A DNA stretch of 64,000 nucleotides from JAIEPM01 sp964546815. GTDB lineage: Bacteria; Cyanobacteriota; Vampirovibrionia; Obscuribacterales; Obscuribacteraceae. The notes beneath the pieces were generated by a model. That model had not been told where the DNA came from. It searched no databases and worked only from the letters and a program-made list of their open reading frames with translations. Position 1 is the stretch's first letter, and every line of letters begins with the position of its first letter. Positions 1-10,859 of this stretch are shown piece after piece. The stretch lies in assembly GCA_964546815.1 (NCBI GenBank), contig CAZJLR010000025.1, positions 1-64,000 on the forward strand, written 5' to 3'. Both the position numbers and the translations under genes were made by a program.

Positions 1-141
1 CCCCAGGGCTGCCGCCCTTCAAGCTAGAGTCCATATTGTGCCGGCTTCGCTAAAATTTTCGAGTTCGCCAGCAGTATCCCATGTGTCGCCCGTAAGTTAA
101 GCAGCGGTGCTCGCTTAGACAGTTTCGCTTTATAAAATAGA

Positions 142-162
142 GGGCGACGCATGGCGTCGCCC
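142..162. repeat. Interspersed palindrome, copy 1
   Basis: Perfect 9-bp inverted repeat: GGGCGACGC and GCGTCGCCC around the loop ATG, followed by CCTACA. Read on the minus strand it begins TGTAGGGGCGACGCC, a form like the short interspersed palindromes common in cyanobacterial genomes. A degenerate relative lies at 14867-14886. It sits downstream of the giant minus-strand gene and could also act as a transcript end. Confidence 0.6.
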
Positions 163-178
163 CTACAAGTGACCGTTT

Positions 179-209
179 GGTCCGAGTCTGGCGCTGTGCG
201 CGCCGGACC
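179..209 (-). terminator. Hairpin after giant gene
   Basis: Imperfect GC-rich stem-loop starting 16 bases beyond the stop codon of the 225-10706 gene: outer arms GGTCC/GGACC and inner arms GGCGC/GCGCC with a bulge. There is no clear T-run after it, so it is a weak terminator candidate. Confidence 0.3.
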
Positions 210-224
210 TGGCGATGCACGGTG

Positions 225-3200
225 TTATTTTGCGGCGCTGTAGGCTCCGCGATATCTGAGCACCATGTCGACTGTGGCTGCTGTTTTCAGCATACGGTCG
301 ATCAATTGACGGTCTTGGTTTTGACCTGAGTTGTGCAAGGCGTACAAGGTTTCGTGATTTGATACCATGCTCACGATTGAGAAGTCGCTAACGGTTACAT
401 ACTTGTTGCCCAGTGCAACAGTATGAGTGTTGCGGCGACCCAATCCATCAGCTGGACGAATCTCAGAATTGTCAGGCTTGTGGTTTGAAACAACCAGTTC
501 TTCACCGGAATTCAAAGTTAGTATCTTGCCGATAACATTCACTTTTACAGTGCCACTGCTGCTGCATACTCTGACATATGTGCAACCATCTTCAGCTCTA
601 ACTGAAACAAGCGCTCCTTTTTGTACTTGAACTTCAGCGTCATCTGTACTGACTTTGAGTTGGCTTGTTGCATTCAGGAATAGCTCGCCGCTAGCCAAAT
701 GCAGGTTGCCTTGTTCTGAATGTGCAAATTGTGCCTTTGGTCTTGCGATGATGCGTGCAACTTGTTTTCCGGTAGTTTTTGCTGATTCTTCGGACGGAAC
801 AATCGTTGCGCCGCCATTCTTGGTGTTGAATGTGTGGAGTTCGGCTCCATGGCTTCCAACTGAGATTGCACTGTTTCCGGCTTTCAGTTTCTTGATTGAA
901 ACCGGCAAGCTTGCCAGGCTTTGTGCATCGATTTCGGCAGCATCAACTGGCGTGATTAACGCAATTGGCTTGAGCGCGTTTGTTTGGAACGTTGCTCCGT
1001 CCATCTGCACTGATGAACCAGCGCCCTGGGCGTCGAATATTTGAACACCCTTGTTGAGATTTAGAGTCGATGGAGTGGCTACCGAATTCAAGTTGATGAC
1101 GCCACCGCCAGTCTTGTTGACTTGGACAGTTCCGCCTACATTTGATGGTGTTACTCCAGTGCCGAGAGAGCCTGGGGTGAAAGCCGGGTTCGGTGGCTGA
1201 TTTAGCGCCGTAATTGTATTGGCGCTGTTGGTCAAGCCCGAGCCGATTTCTAATCCACCACCAGTGCTGGAAACCGCATTGGCGCCCACGGTGTTGGCAG
1301 TGAATGTATTACCAGAACCACCGGTCACTGTGCCCTTAGCCAACATCACCAGGTTGCCACCATTAGCGGTGAAGTTGCCACCGGTGCCAATCGTCAAGTT
1401 TCCGTTGTTCGCTGTGACGTTGAGGTTGTTACCGGCCGAGGTCAGCGTCACTGTGTTGCCGATGGTGACGTGAGACAGGTTGCCCAGACCGGAGCTTATT
1501 GTCAGAGTACCGGCTGACTTGATGTTAGCTGGTAGTAGAATTGGCGGAACAGGAATTACACCTTGCAATTTGCCTGCTGCTAGTTGGACGCTATTGCCTA
1601 GAGTCACCGCAGCTGCCACTGTCGGAGAGGTAGCGCTGACTGTCAAATTGTTATTTGCAGACACTTGAGCTGAGTTATTGATTGTAGTACCGGTAGAACT
1701 CGAAATGGTTGCATTGGTGCCAGCCTGAATAATCGAGTTGGACACTGTCACTGCACCAAACAAGGTCGAAGCATTGAAAGTTGAATTGGTGGCTGTGAAG
1801 GCACCGGCACCCAGCGAGAGTCCGCCTTGAGATGTGATATTGACTGAGTTGCCTGCCTGGAGAACTCCGGCAGGATTACCTCCTGATATACCGATAGCCA
1901 ACGAATTGGCTACGCCGTTAGCAAGGTTGCTTACGGTCACAGAACCTGAACCATTTGCTTTCAAGCTGAAGTTGTCGCCGATGGTTACCGTGCCTGTTGG
2001 GTTGAATGAGTTGATGGAGATGCCCACAACATTGTTGGCGGTGAGGTTGGAACCTGTGCCGAAGCTAATTGTATTTCCAGTGCCGCTCACGCCGGTTCCG
2101 CTAATGTTGATAGAACCAACAGTTGCAGAGGAGGCTGTCATTGTCACGCCATTGCCGAATTGTGTATCAGCCTTGGAGTTGAAGTTGCCGAATGTGATAC
2201 CACCGTTGGCAGCATTGAATGTAGCGGAATTGCCAACTGATAGGGTCCCTGTTGCTGAGCCAAGGTTGCTAATGTTGATCAAGCCTCCGGCATTCAGGAG
2301 CGAATTCGCGTTAATAGCTGTACTTCCCATTCCTGTAATACTGATTTGGGTGAAGGCTCCAGTTGTTGTAAGTTTAGAACCGGTGGCACCAGATCCGAAT
2401 GTTGCATTACCCAAACTGAATACGAATAGATTGCCGTTGGTCACCTGGATTTGTCCATCGGCAAAAGTGATGTTTCCAGTTGAGTTTGATTCGTTGATAT
2501 TGAGCCCAGGACCATTAATGGTGAATGTAGCTCCCAGACCAGCGCTAATAGTTGAGCCCAAGCCGCCGATTGAAGCAAATCCATTAGCGGTTGTTGCTGA
2601 ACCTGCTCCAAAGGTCACTACACCTGTAGAGCTTTGACCAAAAATATTTAGTCCTGCTGAAGAGTTCAGAGTTGAGGCTCCTGCCAGAGTGAAGGAACCT
2701 GCATTGATGCCTATTTGTCCAGCTACACCGGTTGATTGAATGTTGACCCCGGTGACCGTGCCCAGAGTCATGGCACCGCTAGCAAATATGTTGATGCCAC
2801 CGTTGCCCGATTTGATAATTGTGCCATCGCCAGCGGTGAATGTGCCGTTGCCGGAAGCACTGATATTCATTCCTGAGCCAGTAGATTCAAAATCTACTGT
2901 TGTGCCTAACTCAACAGTCTTGCCGGTTTTGACGCCGAGCGCTGTTACGCTCATGAATCCGCTTGCCTTGAATGTTGCATTGTTTCCGAAGAACAATTCA
3001 CCACCCGATGCGAATTGACCTAGATTTGCAAATCCAGTCACGGTTGTTGATGAACCTGCGCCGATTGAAAGATTGTTGGTGCCTGCTGTGTTGTTCAAAA
3101 TCAAGCCGCCGACAATCGTGTTCTGCATGTTGTCGCCCAATGTGAGTCCATTGCTGGCTGTGATGATGACTGGTCCACCCGCTCCGCCGATGGTTGTGGT

Positions 3201-6200
3201 CACCAGCCCTGGTGCCTTCGTTCCGCCTACAGCTCCCAAACTGATCGCTCCTGCTGCGAAGAGATTGATTGGTCCGCCGTCAGCCTGGAGTTTGGCTTGG
3301 TCTCCCAGAGTTATAGGAGCACCAACTCCGACAGCTTGCAAGCCTATGCCACCACCGAGTCCTTCGACTACGATAGAGTCATTGGTGCCGCCGACGATGC
3401 CAGCGCTGCCGGTAACTGTGATAAAGAGTCCACCGTTTGTTTTCACAACACCTGGTCCGCTCAATTGGCCCGAGGTCAGTGTGACATTATTTCCTAGAGT
3501 CAATCCGCTGGTTGTGCCGATTGTTGTGACGCTGACCGTTGCATTGCTGGTGAAGTTGGTATTAGCACCAAACTTCAATCCTGTTCCGCCTGCAAGAATG
3601 TTGGTGATACCACCGACATTGCTGGCGCCCACTGCAGAGCCGACCTGAATTGTGCTGCCACCACTAGCAGCAATGTCGATAGCTCCAGAGGATGCAAGCA
3701 AGCTGAGGTTGTTCAGTGCTGTCACCGTGGCAGTTCCACCGATTCTGATTCCACCATTGGCATTAATTGAGATGTTGCCGCCCTGGAATGTGTTGAGTGT
3801 GCCAGCCTTCATTGTCGTGCTGGTGCCGACATTTACGCCGATGTTGGCTTGACCTAAGCTGAATACGTTAATGTTGCCGGCATTAGCAACCAAGCTGATA
3901 TTAATGCCGCTGACTCCGGTATTAACACTCGCACCAGTTTTATTGATGTTGAGTCCGATATCGCCGCCATTCGATGTGAGTGATGTGGCGTTACCGAACA
4001 GGATGCCACCACTGCCAAAGGATGTGATTGAAATGCCACCGGCTTTTTGAATTTGAGCACTGGTCAAGTTGCCAAACGCAGGACTTCCTACTAGTGCGCC
4101 AGCATTTATCGCAGTGTTGTCTGTGATTATGACCCCGTTGATGGAATTACCGCTGCTGGTCAAGGTCATGTTGCCGCCCGACGATAATGTCAGCGCTGAT
4201 CCTGTGCCTAAGTTCATAGTGCCACTAGCACTCAGTGTCAGTGTGCCGCCTACAGTCGCCGACTGCAATGTCATGCTGCCCGTATTAGTTACACCGGCGT
4301 TTCCGCTTGTGGTCGAAAGCTGAAGGTTTGAAATTGCGGTATTCAGTGTGATGTTGGCTGATGCGACCGCGTTCAGCGTTTGGGCTGTGATCAGACCTGC
4401 TCCGCTGATATTCCCGCTGCTGGCAGTGAATGTGGTGGTGTCGGTTGCTGAGCCAACGGCAGCGTTCGCGACTATCGATCCTCCGGTAACCTGAATTACT
4501 GAACCACTTGAAGCAATCGTAGGCAGATTGACGGTGCCTCCAACGTTTATGGTTAGGTTTTTCGAGCCCAATGTCAGGGTCTGTCCTGTTCCGGTGAATG
4601 CACCTGTTGGGCCTTGTAACAGCTGCAGATTGTAGAGGCTAGTTAGATTTAGTGCGCCATTGAGGTTGATGCCGCCTGTACCTGTGTTGGAACCGATTAT
4701 AAGGGTAGCTGCATTTATGCTAGAAAGTTGAGCCGCTGTTATATTGAATCCACCTGTACCACCGACCAGGTTGATTACGTCAGAGTTGTTTAGAGGAGCA
4801 AGGGTGAATGTTCCTGAGCCTGCATTGATTGAGTTCGCTCCACTAATTACTGGGTTCTTTGTGAGCAAGGTTATCGCGTTGTTGGTTGAGACAAGGCTAT
4901 TACCGTTATTTACGGTTATGTTTCCATTAGGGTTGGCATTTTGGAAAAGAATCGGGCCGTTAGCAGTTATTAGATTTGCTGCACCATTTACGTTGCTGAC
5001 GAGAATGTTGCCAGAGCTTGTGTTGGTATTCTGCACGGTTGCAGCGCCGCCACTATTAAATGTGCCTGCGAGGTTGATGCCACCATTTGAAACAAATGTG
5101 AATGCTCCGCCGGTCTGGATTGTGCCAAGGGCTGAGTTGAGAGAGCTATTCTGGAGATTTGTCAGTCCGCTCGAGTTAACAGAAACTGTTCCTGTGGACG
5201 AACCGGACAGGAGATTTGTTAGAAGTGGGGTTCCTGCGCTGCCGATGGTGCCGCCACTGCTGGTTAGGTTCAATGTTCCTGCAGTGAGTGTGCCTGTTCC
5301 CTGGACGCCTGAGCCACCAGATGCGGTGATGGTACCTGGGGTGCTGAATGCAGTCACCGAAGGGTTGGATGCATAAGTATTTTGTAGCTGACCAACGGTG
5401 ATGGTTCCGGTTGCTACCGCGCTAATGAACTGGATTTCTTGGTTGGAGGATCCTGTGCTGATTAAGACTGGTTGTCCTACAATGAACCCTGAAGAGCTAT
5501 TTACGTTGATGACCGTTAGCCCGGTTGTGTTGTTGGTAGTTGGAATTGCAGTTGCATTCGTTGTATTGCTGAAGGTCGATATTGTTGGTGAAGTGTAGCT
5601 GTTAGTTAAGCTGCCAACTGTAATTTGAGTCGATGTTACTTTCGAAATTGTTTGAGTTTCTTGAACTCCGCTGGCAGAAATTGTTACTTGCTCACCAACA
5701 GCAAATCCCTGTGTTGAAGAGAGTGTGATTACAGTTGTGCCTGAAGGAACAGAACCTGATGCGGTCTGCGCGAAGATTGCTCCGCCGATAACACTGACGT
5801 TTCCGTTAGTCGTAACCGGGCCAGTGCTCGATGACAGTGTCACGTTGCCGCCTGGTCCACCTAAGTTGCGTTGTCCTACCTGGAGGTTCGCTGAGATAGC
5901 CACGTTAGGATTGGCTGCTTGTGCTGCTACGTTGATGGCGGTGTTGCTAGACACGGTGACTCCGCCAGAGCCGTTGTTTGTGACGCTGATGGTGCCACCA
6001 TTCCAACCTGCTGCACTCAATTGAGTGACTGATGCGCCGCCGATATTGAAATTGCTTGAGCTATTCAATGAAATGTTGATGCTTCCGGCAAATCCTTGCG
6101 AGAAAATTGGCGTATTACCTGATGGAATAAAGCCGTTTCCAGCGTTTACTGACAATGAGCCGGTTACGGTTATGTTGCCAGATGGAGCCGCTAAGGTCAG

Positions 6201-9200
6201 GTTACCACCGTTTCCGGCGTAGCCGCTTTGAGTTGCATTTCCTGGGGTTAGTACGATCGAGCCGCTACCAACGCTGATGTCGCCACCAGAATTGGTGACC
6301 GATATGCTTCCAGCGTCGCCATTGCCTGCAATTCCGATGCCGCCATTAGATGTGAGTGGGCCTTGAATGTAGTTGCTTCCTGCAACAGACCCTAATGTGA
6401 GAACTGTAGCACTGTTCGATGTGATTGTAATCGAGCCACCATTTCCGGCAAGATTGAAACCTGTTGGTGCAGTGGTTGAAGTACCGGCACCCGTCACGTT
6501 GAGCGCACCGTTTATCGCTACTGGTCCGCCGCTTGCATTGATTGTAAGGCTTCCTCCGTTGCCACCGGCTTGGGTCGATGATACTTGGGATGTCGGAGTG
6601 ACGACCAGCGAGTTCGATGTGATCTGTATGCCACCAGCACCAGTGCTCGATATCGATATCGTGCCGCCGTTATACCCTGTAGCGGAAATCGTGCCTGTTA
6701 TTCCGTTTGTTGTAGGGCTGCCTACCATGAACTGGTTGGCACTGCCTGTGGTGATAACTATGCTGCCACCGTTTCCTGTGTCAGACGATGATGCGGTGCT
6801 TGGGTTGCCCCCGTTAGCTGCCAGCGAACCTGCAGAAAATACCTGCCCGCTTGGTGCATTCAAAATGATGTTGCCGCCATTGCCGCCGGAGAATTTTGAA
6901 TTGCCTTGAGCAGCCAGGACAGAAAGAGTACCTGTGTTATCGATGTTGATGTCACCACCGCTGTTGTTGATGGTGATCGTTCCACCGCTGCCGAATGGCG
7001 GTACTGGAGCGCCGCTTGCTGGTCCTGCCGGCGGTGAGCCTGAGCCCACCACGTTGCCGTTTGCTGTGATGCTCGTGGTTACACCATTAGTAGTCGGTGT
7101 ACCTATAACGAATGCTGCACTGCCAGTCGCTGTAATACTGATACTGCCTGCGGTGCCACTTCCGGTTAGTGCGCTTGAGCCTCCGCCGTTCACATTTAAG
7201 GGTCCGAGAGCCAACACAGTGTTACCTGTTAGTCCAATATTTCCACCGACTCCGGCGTTGTATGTCGTCGACCCTACAACTGCTGATGCTGCAGGTGCTG
7301 CGGCAACTTGCAACATGCCTGTTTCAACTTGCACGCCGCCTGTGCCACTATTTGTAACGTTTATGGTTCCGCCGCTGCCGAATGCAGGCGTTGTTCCTAC
7401 GTTACCATTGGCCGACAATAATCCTTGAATGCCGTTGGTTGTAGCACCTGCTGCGCCTATGTCAAACACGGTAGAGCTGTTAACAGTTATGTTGATAACA
7501 CCGCCGTTGCCGCTTGGATTGCCCGATGAGCCGCTTATAGTGCTGGCTGCGCCATTTGCACTTAGAGCACCGGTGGTGGAAAGATTTCTGGCTGCAACGA
7601 AGTTAAGGAGAGCACCATTGCCACCGACTTGAATTGCCAATCCACCATTGTTCGGATTGAACTGGTTGTTGGTGCCCGATAATGGGCCGGCTGTTAGCAT
7701 TGTTGGGTCTAACAGGATATCTTGACCTGAGGTCAAAGTTACCGCTCCACCATTGCCGCCTGTGGTATCACTCTTGGCTGAAATGGTGAAATTGCCGGCT
7801 CCTACTTGTATGTTGTTGGCACCGGTTGTTGTGATGCTGATTGTGCCACCGTTACCACCTTGTGCATTGGTGGTGATGTAGCCATTTGTAGCGTCAGCTG
7901 CTACAGTCGCTGCGCCGCTGAAGCCTGCGGCAGTGATGTTGACAGTGCCGCCGTTGACACCTTCTAGTGCAACCGGGTTAGGGGCAACAGCTGAGGAGGA
8001 GATTGTGGGCGTACCTACAAATGTCATGGTTCCAGTGGACAACAAGTTGATAGTCGAGCTGGAAGTGCCTGGGCAACCGGTGCATGAACCGGGTAAGTTG
8101 CCTGCAGGAAGTGCGTTATTAGAGTTCGTAACAGAGCCTATGCTGAGAGTCCCGCCAGACTGGACGTCGACAGTTGTGGTTTGTGTAGTGAATGTGCCAC
8201 CAGACAAGGCTGGCAGCAGCACTGAGCCACCGGCGGCAGTCAGAGTGCCAACTACTGCATTCGATGCTTGTAGGGTTGACGCTGATAGCGTGCCGCTGGC
8301 AACTTTGCCATTCGTGTAGACCAACGGAGCGCCAGTTGCCTGAGATGTGGCAATCGTTATATTGCCTGCACCAGCGTTGCTTCCTGTTGTGTTGAAGTTT
8401 CCTACAGAAATAGCGGTGCCGCTTGAAGCACCGGCTAATATTGTGACGTTTCCGTTTGTGTTCTGATTGCTGGAAGAAACATTTCCAGCGTTAGAGCTTC
8501 CACCACTTGTCACCGTGAGCGTGCTTGGGGTTGTGACTGTACCTGTCGTTGTTGTGACCGTTCCGGCTAACCCGATCAGTTGTACTGTTCCGCCGCCAAA
8601 ACCAGGAGCAGCGGAATTCCCTTGCGTAGAGAATGTGCTCATGTTGTTTGTGCCACCACCAGTGAGGTCAATGTTTCCTCCACCGGAAGTTGCGCCCGTA
8701 ATTGTTGTAGAGAAGTTGACTGGGCTGACTGCACCAAATGTATAGGTCAAGGTAGGAGTAAGTGCTGCTCCGGAAACGAGGAGCACGTTTCCACCATTGC
8801 TTTGTGTGCCACCGTTGGTGTTAATACCTGAGCTCGCAACAGATGAATTGATATTTCCACCAGCAAAAATGGCTAAATTGCCGCCATTAGAACCGACCAA
8901 ACCTGCTGTTTTTACGCCACCGGTTGTGAGTGTGCCACCAATATTTGTGTCACCGCCAGAGACTATTGTGATAGGTGCACCGCTGGTTGTTACGTTTCCA
9001 ACTGTAATGCTTGTCGGCTGGATTGTGCTTGCTGTGAGTGGTCCGCCAGTTACGATGCCGTTTGTAATCGATAGGTTGCTCGTAAATGCAGGAGTGGCTG
9101 TGACAAAGGTTATGGTGCCCTGGTTGCCTTGCAAGACACCACCAGTGGTGACATTGCCTGCATTGATGCCTACGCCAGTGGTAGCGCCAGCGATATAAGT

Positions 9201-10706
9201 GATGTTGCCGTTGGGACCATTAGAATTACCTCCCTTAGCAGAAACCCCTCCGCCGCCAACGCCATTGGTGTTGATGCTCCCTGCACTGGCTCCGCTGCCA
9301 TTAAATGCCACCAGTGTGATGTTGCCTGCGGCTCCGCCTGAGCTGGTTGCGCCATTGGAGCTAAGCCCGGTTAGTGTACTCAGGTTGATTTGTCCGCCAG
9401 TTGCGCTTGACCCTGTGACTGTTAACGTTGTGCCCGTATCGCCATTGCCGCCGTTTTGAAGGCTCGTTTGATTGAATCCGGTGCCTCCAGTGAAGCTAGC
9501 ACCAGCTATGATGGTTATGTTGCCGCCACCGCCGGCGGCAGAAGTTGTTGAAATGCTTGCGCCTGTTGGTGCGCTGGTGATGTCACCTGACGCGACGATG
9601 GAGAGGTCTACGCCCAGGGTACTTATGGCGTTGTTGACCTGAATGCTACCGGCAGAGTTGAAAAATGTAGGGTCGCCCGAGAGATTCATGGTGCCCAGGC
9701 TCAAGTTTGGCGAAATTACATTTAAGTGAGCTTCACCAGCATTGATGTTTATCAAGCTGCTTACATTGAGTCCTTCGAGTACTGCATTACCGTTGCCGGA
9801 GTTAATGTTTAGAACTTGCGAACTTAGATTACCGCCGTTCAAAATGAAATCGTATTTGCCTGTGAAGAGCGAATCACGCACATTTACTGAGCCGAGCTGT
9901 GCAAGGATTGAACCACCGGTATTGTTCACCAGGATGCTGGCTGGGGTTTGGCTTGCGATATTTATGTTGCCGGCTAGTGCGGTTATGAGTCCGCTGTTCA
10001 CAATTTGAGCGGCTGCGCTGCTTGCGCCAGTGAGTATGCTGAGATTGTTAGCTGCCTGCATCACTGGTTGAGCACCTGTGATTCCTGCCGGCAATGTATT
10101 GATAATTGAACCACCTGCATTCAAATTCAAATTGCCAGAGCTCAATATTTGCCCAGCATTCACAATATTATTGATTGCCGTCAAATTGAGATTGGTGGGT
10201 ACATTTGCAGTAATTGTACTTATCAACGCACCGCTGTTGTTGAAAATGTTGGCTGCGGATATTGCCGCTTGTGCACCTGCTGATGGGTTTGCGAGGATGC
10301 TGCCACTGTTGTTGAGATTCCCGGTCAAATTGAGAGCCGCTGCGGTATCAAGTACGGTGACCCCGGTAGGAATCACGAAGCCCGCGGTTGGGTGGAAGCG
10401 GTCTGAGACGGTGAGTGTGCCACCTATGGCTTGTCCCTGCGCTCCTAGAAGTAGCGTTTGACCACCGTGATTTGACTGGTAGAGAGCAACTTTCTCTGCT
10501 TGTGTGAGCTGTGTTCCTTCAGTGACCTGAAGTACAGAACCACCTACATTTATCTGTCCTGCATGATTCGCTGTTGCTGAGTGCTGCGTTGACGACAGGT
10601 CTAAGGTCGCCACTTCTGCCATCGCCTGTAATGGATTGACTAAAGAGAGGCTCGTCAAAACGAGAGCGAAGAGAGCGGGACGGTGGGTGGTACTGTATTT
10701 TTTCAT
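225..10706 (-). CDS. Giant filamentous-haemagglutinin-like secreted repeat protein
   Basis: A 3493-residue secreted protein. Residues 1-30 form a signal peptide (MKK start, hydrophobic core, cleavage after AMA). Almost all the rest is built of irregular Gly/Asn/Ser/Thr-rich beta-helix-type repeats of the GGNITI..NGG kind, as in filamentous haemagglutinins and large adhesins. Charged residues are scarce until the last ~250 residues. Around residues 1655-1790 a different ~57-residue module (TVITLSSTQGFAVGEQVTIS-like) occurs twice in tandem. The C-terminal ~150 residues contain a FecR-like beta domain and end in a conserved DFSI...RGAY segment also found in the protein at 62069. No autotransporter barrel is seen and no TpsB partner lies in the window, so the export route is unknown. 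The likely role is surface adhesion or matrix. The start ATG has only a weak ribosome binding site. Confidence 0.85.
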   Translation of the reverse strand: MKKYSTTHRPALFALVLTSLSLVNPLQAMAEVATLDLSSTQHSATANHAGQINVGGSVLQVTEGTQLTQAEKVALYQSNHGGQTLLLGAQGQAIGGTLTVSDRFHPTAGFVIPTGVTVLDTAAALNLTGNLNNSGSILANPSAGAQAAISAANIFNNSGALISTITANVPTNLNLTAINNIVNAGQILSSGNLNLNAGGSIINTLPAGITGAQPVMQAANNLSILTGASSAAAQIVNSGLITALAGNINIASQTPASILVNNTGGSILAQLGSVNVRDSLFTGKYDFILNGGNLSSQVLNINSGNGNAVLEGLNVSSLININAGEAHLNVISPNLSLGTMNLSGDPTFFNSAGSIQVNNAISTLGVDLSIVASGDITSAPTGASISTTSAAGGGGNITIIAGASFTGGTGFNQTSLQNGGNGDTGTTLTVTGSSATGGQINLSTLTGLSSNGATSSGGAAGNITLVAFNGSGASAGSINTNGVGGGGVSAKGGNSNGPNGNITYIAGATTGVGINAGNVTTGGVLQGNQGTITFVTATPAFTSNLSITNGIVTGGPLTASTIQPTSITVGNVTTSGAPITIVSGGDTNIGGTLTTGGVKTAGLVGSNGGNLAIFAGGNINSSVASSGINTNGGTQSNGGNVLLVSGAALTPTLTYTFGAVSPVNFSTTITGATSGGGNIDLTGGGTNNMSTFSTQGNSAAPGFGGGTVQLIGLAGTVTTTTGTVTTPSTLTVTSGGSSNAGNVSSSNQNTNGNVTILAGASSGTAISVGNFNTTGSNAGAGNITIATSQATGAPLVYTNGKVASGTLSASTLQASNAVVGTLTAAGGSVLLPALSGGTFTTQTTTVDVQSGGTLSIGSVTNSNNALPAGNLPGSCTGCPGTSSSTINLLSTGTMTFVGTPTISSSAVAPNPVALEGVNGGTVNITAAGFSGAATVAADATNGYITTNAQGGNGGTISITTTGANNIQVGAGNFTISAKSDTTGGNGGAVTLTSGQDILLDPTMLTAGPLSGTNNQFNPNNGGLAIQVGGNGALLNFVAARNLSTTGALSANGAASTISGSSGNPSGNGGVINITVNSSTVFDIGAAGATTNGIQGLLSANGNVGTTPAFGSGGTINVTNSGTGGVQVETGMLQVAAAPAASAVVGSTTYNAGVGGNIGLTGNTVLALGPLNVNGGGSSALTGSGTAGSISITATGSAAFVIGTPTTNGVTTSITANGNVVGSGSPPAGPASGAPVPPFGSGGTITINNSGGDINIDNTGTLSVLAAQGNSKFSGGNGGNIILNAPSGQVFSAGSLAANGGNPSTASSSDTGNGGSIVITTGSANQFMVGSPTTNGITGTISATGYNGGTISISSTGAGGIQITSNSLVVTPTSQVSSTQAGGNGGSLTINASGGPVAINGALNVTGAGTSTTAPTGFNLAGNGGSITITSNSATVLTLGSVAGSNYIQGPLTSNGGIGIAGNGDAGSISVTNSGGDISVGSGSIVLTPGNATQSGYAGNGGNLTLAAPSGNITVTGSLSVNAGNGFIPSGNTPIFSQGFAGSINISLNSSSNFNIGGASVTQLSAAGWNGGTISVTNNGSGGVTVSSNTAINVAAQAANPNVAISANLQVGQRNLGGPGGNVTLSSSTGPVTTNGNVSVIGGAIFAQTASGSVPSGTTVITLSSTQGFAVGEQVTISASGVQETQTISKVTSTQITVGSLTNSYTSPTISTFSNTTNATAIPTTNNTTGLTVINVNSSSGFIVGQPVLISTGSSNQEIQFISAVATGTITVGQLQNTYASNPSVTAFSTPGTITASGGSGVQGTGTLTAGTLNLTSSGGTIGSAGTPLLTNLLSGSSTGTVSVNSSGLTNLQNSSLNSALGTIQTGGAFTFVSNGGINLAGTFNSGGAATVQNTNTSSGNILVSNVNGAANLITANGPILFQNANPNGNITVNNGNSLVSTNNAITLLTKNPVISGANSINAGSGTFTLAPLNNSDVINLVGGTGGFNITAAQLSSINAATLIIGSNTGTGGINLNGALNLTSLYNLQLLQGPTGAFTGTGQTLTLGSKNLTINVGGTVNLPTIASSGSVIQVTGGSIVANAAVGSATDTTTFTASSGNISGAGLITAQTLNAVASANITLNTAISNLQLSTTSGNAGVTNTGSMTLQSATVGGTLTLSASGTMNLGTGSALTLSSGGNMTLTSSGNSINGVIITDNTAINAGALVGSPAFGNLTSAQIQKAGGISITSFGSGGILFGNATSLTSNGGDIGLNINKTGASVNTGVSGINISLVANAGNINVFSLGQANIGVNVGTSTTMKAGTLNTFQGGNISINANGGIRIGGTATVTALNNLSLLASSGAIDIAASGGSTIQVGSAVGASNVGGITNILAGGTGLKFGANTNFTSNATVSVTTIGTTSGLTLGNNVTLTSGQLSGPGVVKTNGGLFITVTGSAGIVGGTNDSIVVEGLGGGIGLQAVGVGAPITLGDQAKLQADGGPINLFAAGAISLGAVGGTKAPGLVTTTIGGAGGPVIITASNGLTLGDNMQNTIVGGLILNNTAGTNNLSIGAGSSTTVTGFANLGQFASGGELFFGNNATFKASGFMSVTALGVKTGKTVELGTTVDFESTGSGMNISASGNGTFTAGDGTIIKSGNGGINIFASGAMTLGTVTGVNIQSTGVAGQIGINAGSFTLAGASTLNSSAGLNIFGQSSTGVVTFGAGSATTANGFASIGGLGSTISAGLGATFTINGPGLNINESNSTGNITFADGQIQVTNGNLFVFSLGNATFGSGATGSKLTTTGAFTQISITGMGSTAINANSLLNAGGLINISNLGSATGTLSVGNSATFNAANGGITFGNFNSKADTQFGNGVTMTASSATVGSINISGTGVSGTGNTISFGTGSNLTANNVVGISINSFNPTGTVTIGDNFSLKANGSGSVTVSNLANGVANSLAIGISGGNPAGVLQAGNSVNITSQGGLSLGAGAFTATNSTFNASTLFGAVTVSNSIIQAGTNATISSSTGTTINNSAQVSANNNLTVSATSPTVAAAVTLGNSVQLAAGKLQGVIPVPPILLPANIKSAGTLTISSGLGNLSHVTIGNTVTLTSAGNNLNVTANNGNLTIGTGGNFTANGGNLVMLAKGTVTGGSGNTFTANTVGANAVSSTGGGLEIGSGLTNSANTITALNQPPNPAFTPGSLGTGVTPSNVGGTVQVNKTGGGVINLNSVATPSTLNLNKGVQIFDAQGAGSSVQMDGATFQTNALKPIALITPVDAAEIDAQSLASLPVSIKKLKAGNSAISVGSHGAELHTFNTKNGGATIVPSEESAKTTGKQVARIIARPKAQFAHSEQGNLHLASGELFLNATSQLKVSTDDAEVQVQKGALVSVRAEDGCTYVRVCSSSGTVKVNVIGKILTLNSGEELVVSNHKPDNSEIRPADGLGRRNTHTVALGNKYVTVSDFSIVSMVSNHETLYALHNSGQNQDRQLIDRMLKTAATVDMVLRYRGAYSAAK

Positions 10707-10765
10707 ATTTACTCGCAGAGATTTGTTGATGAATTTGTGGGCTGATGTATGAAATTTAGTAAGCT

Positions 10766-10815
10766 AAGGACACGCCGCCAGCAAATTGTTTATGACAACG
10801 CGGAGACGTGCCCTT
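10766..10815. other. Long imperfect inverted repeat
   Basis: Between two minus-strand genes the arms AAGG-A-CACG and CGTG-C-CCTT enclose CCGC/GCGG and TTGT/ACAA pairs, giving one extended imperfect stem. It lies 45 bases beyond the stop of the 10860 gene and just upstream of the giant gene, so it may end one transcript or shape the leader of the next. No T-run is obvious. Confidence 0.35.
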
Positions 10816-10859
10816 GCTCGAAATGACTCTATATTCAAGTTATTGAGTTGCTCTGACTT

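Noticed and set aside
427..10461. Many long plus-strand open frames (up to 267 codons) across the giant gene
   Set aside because: They are Pro/Leu/Val-rich mirror readings of the Gly/Asn/Thr repeats on the minus strand, without ribosome binding sites or domain signatures.
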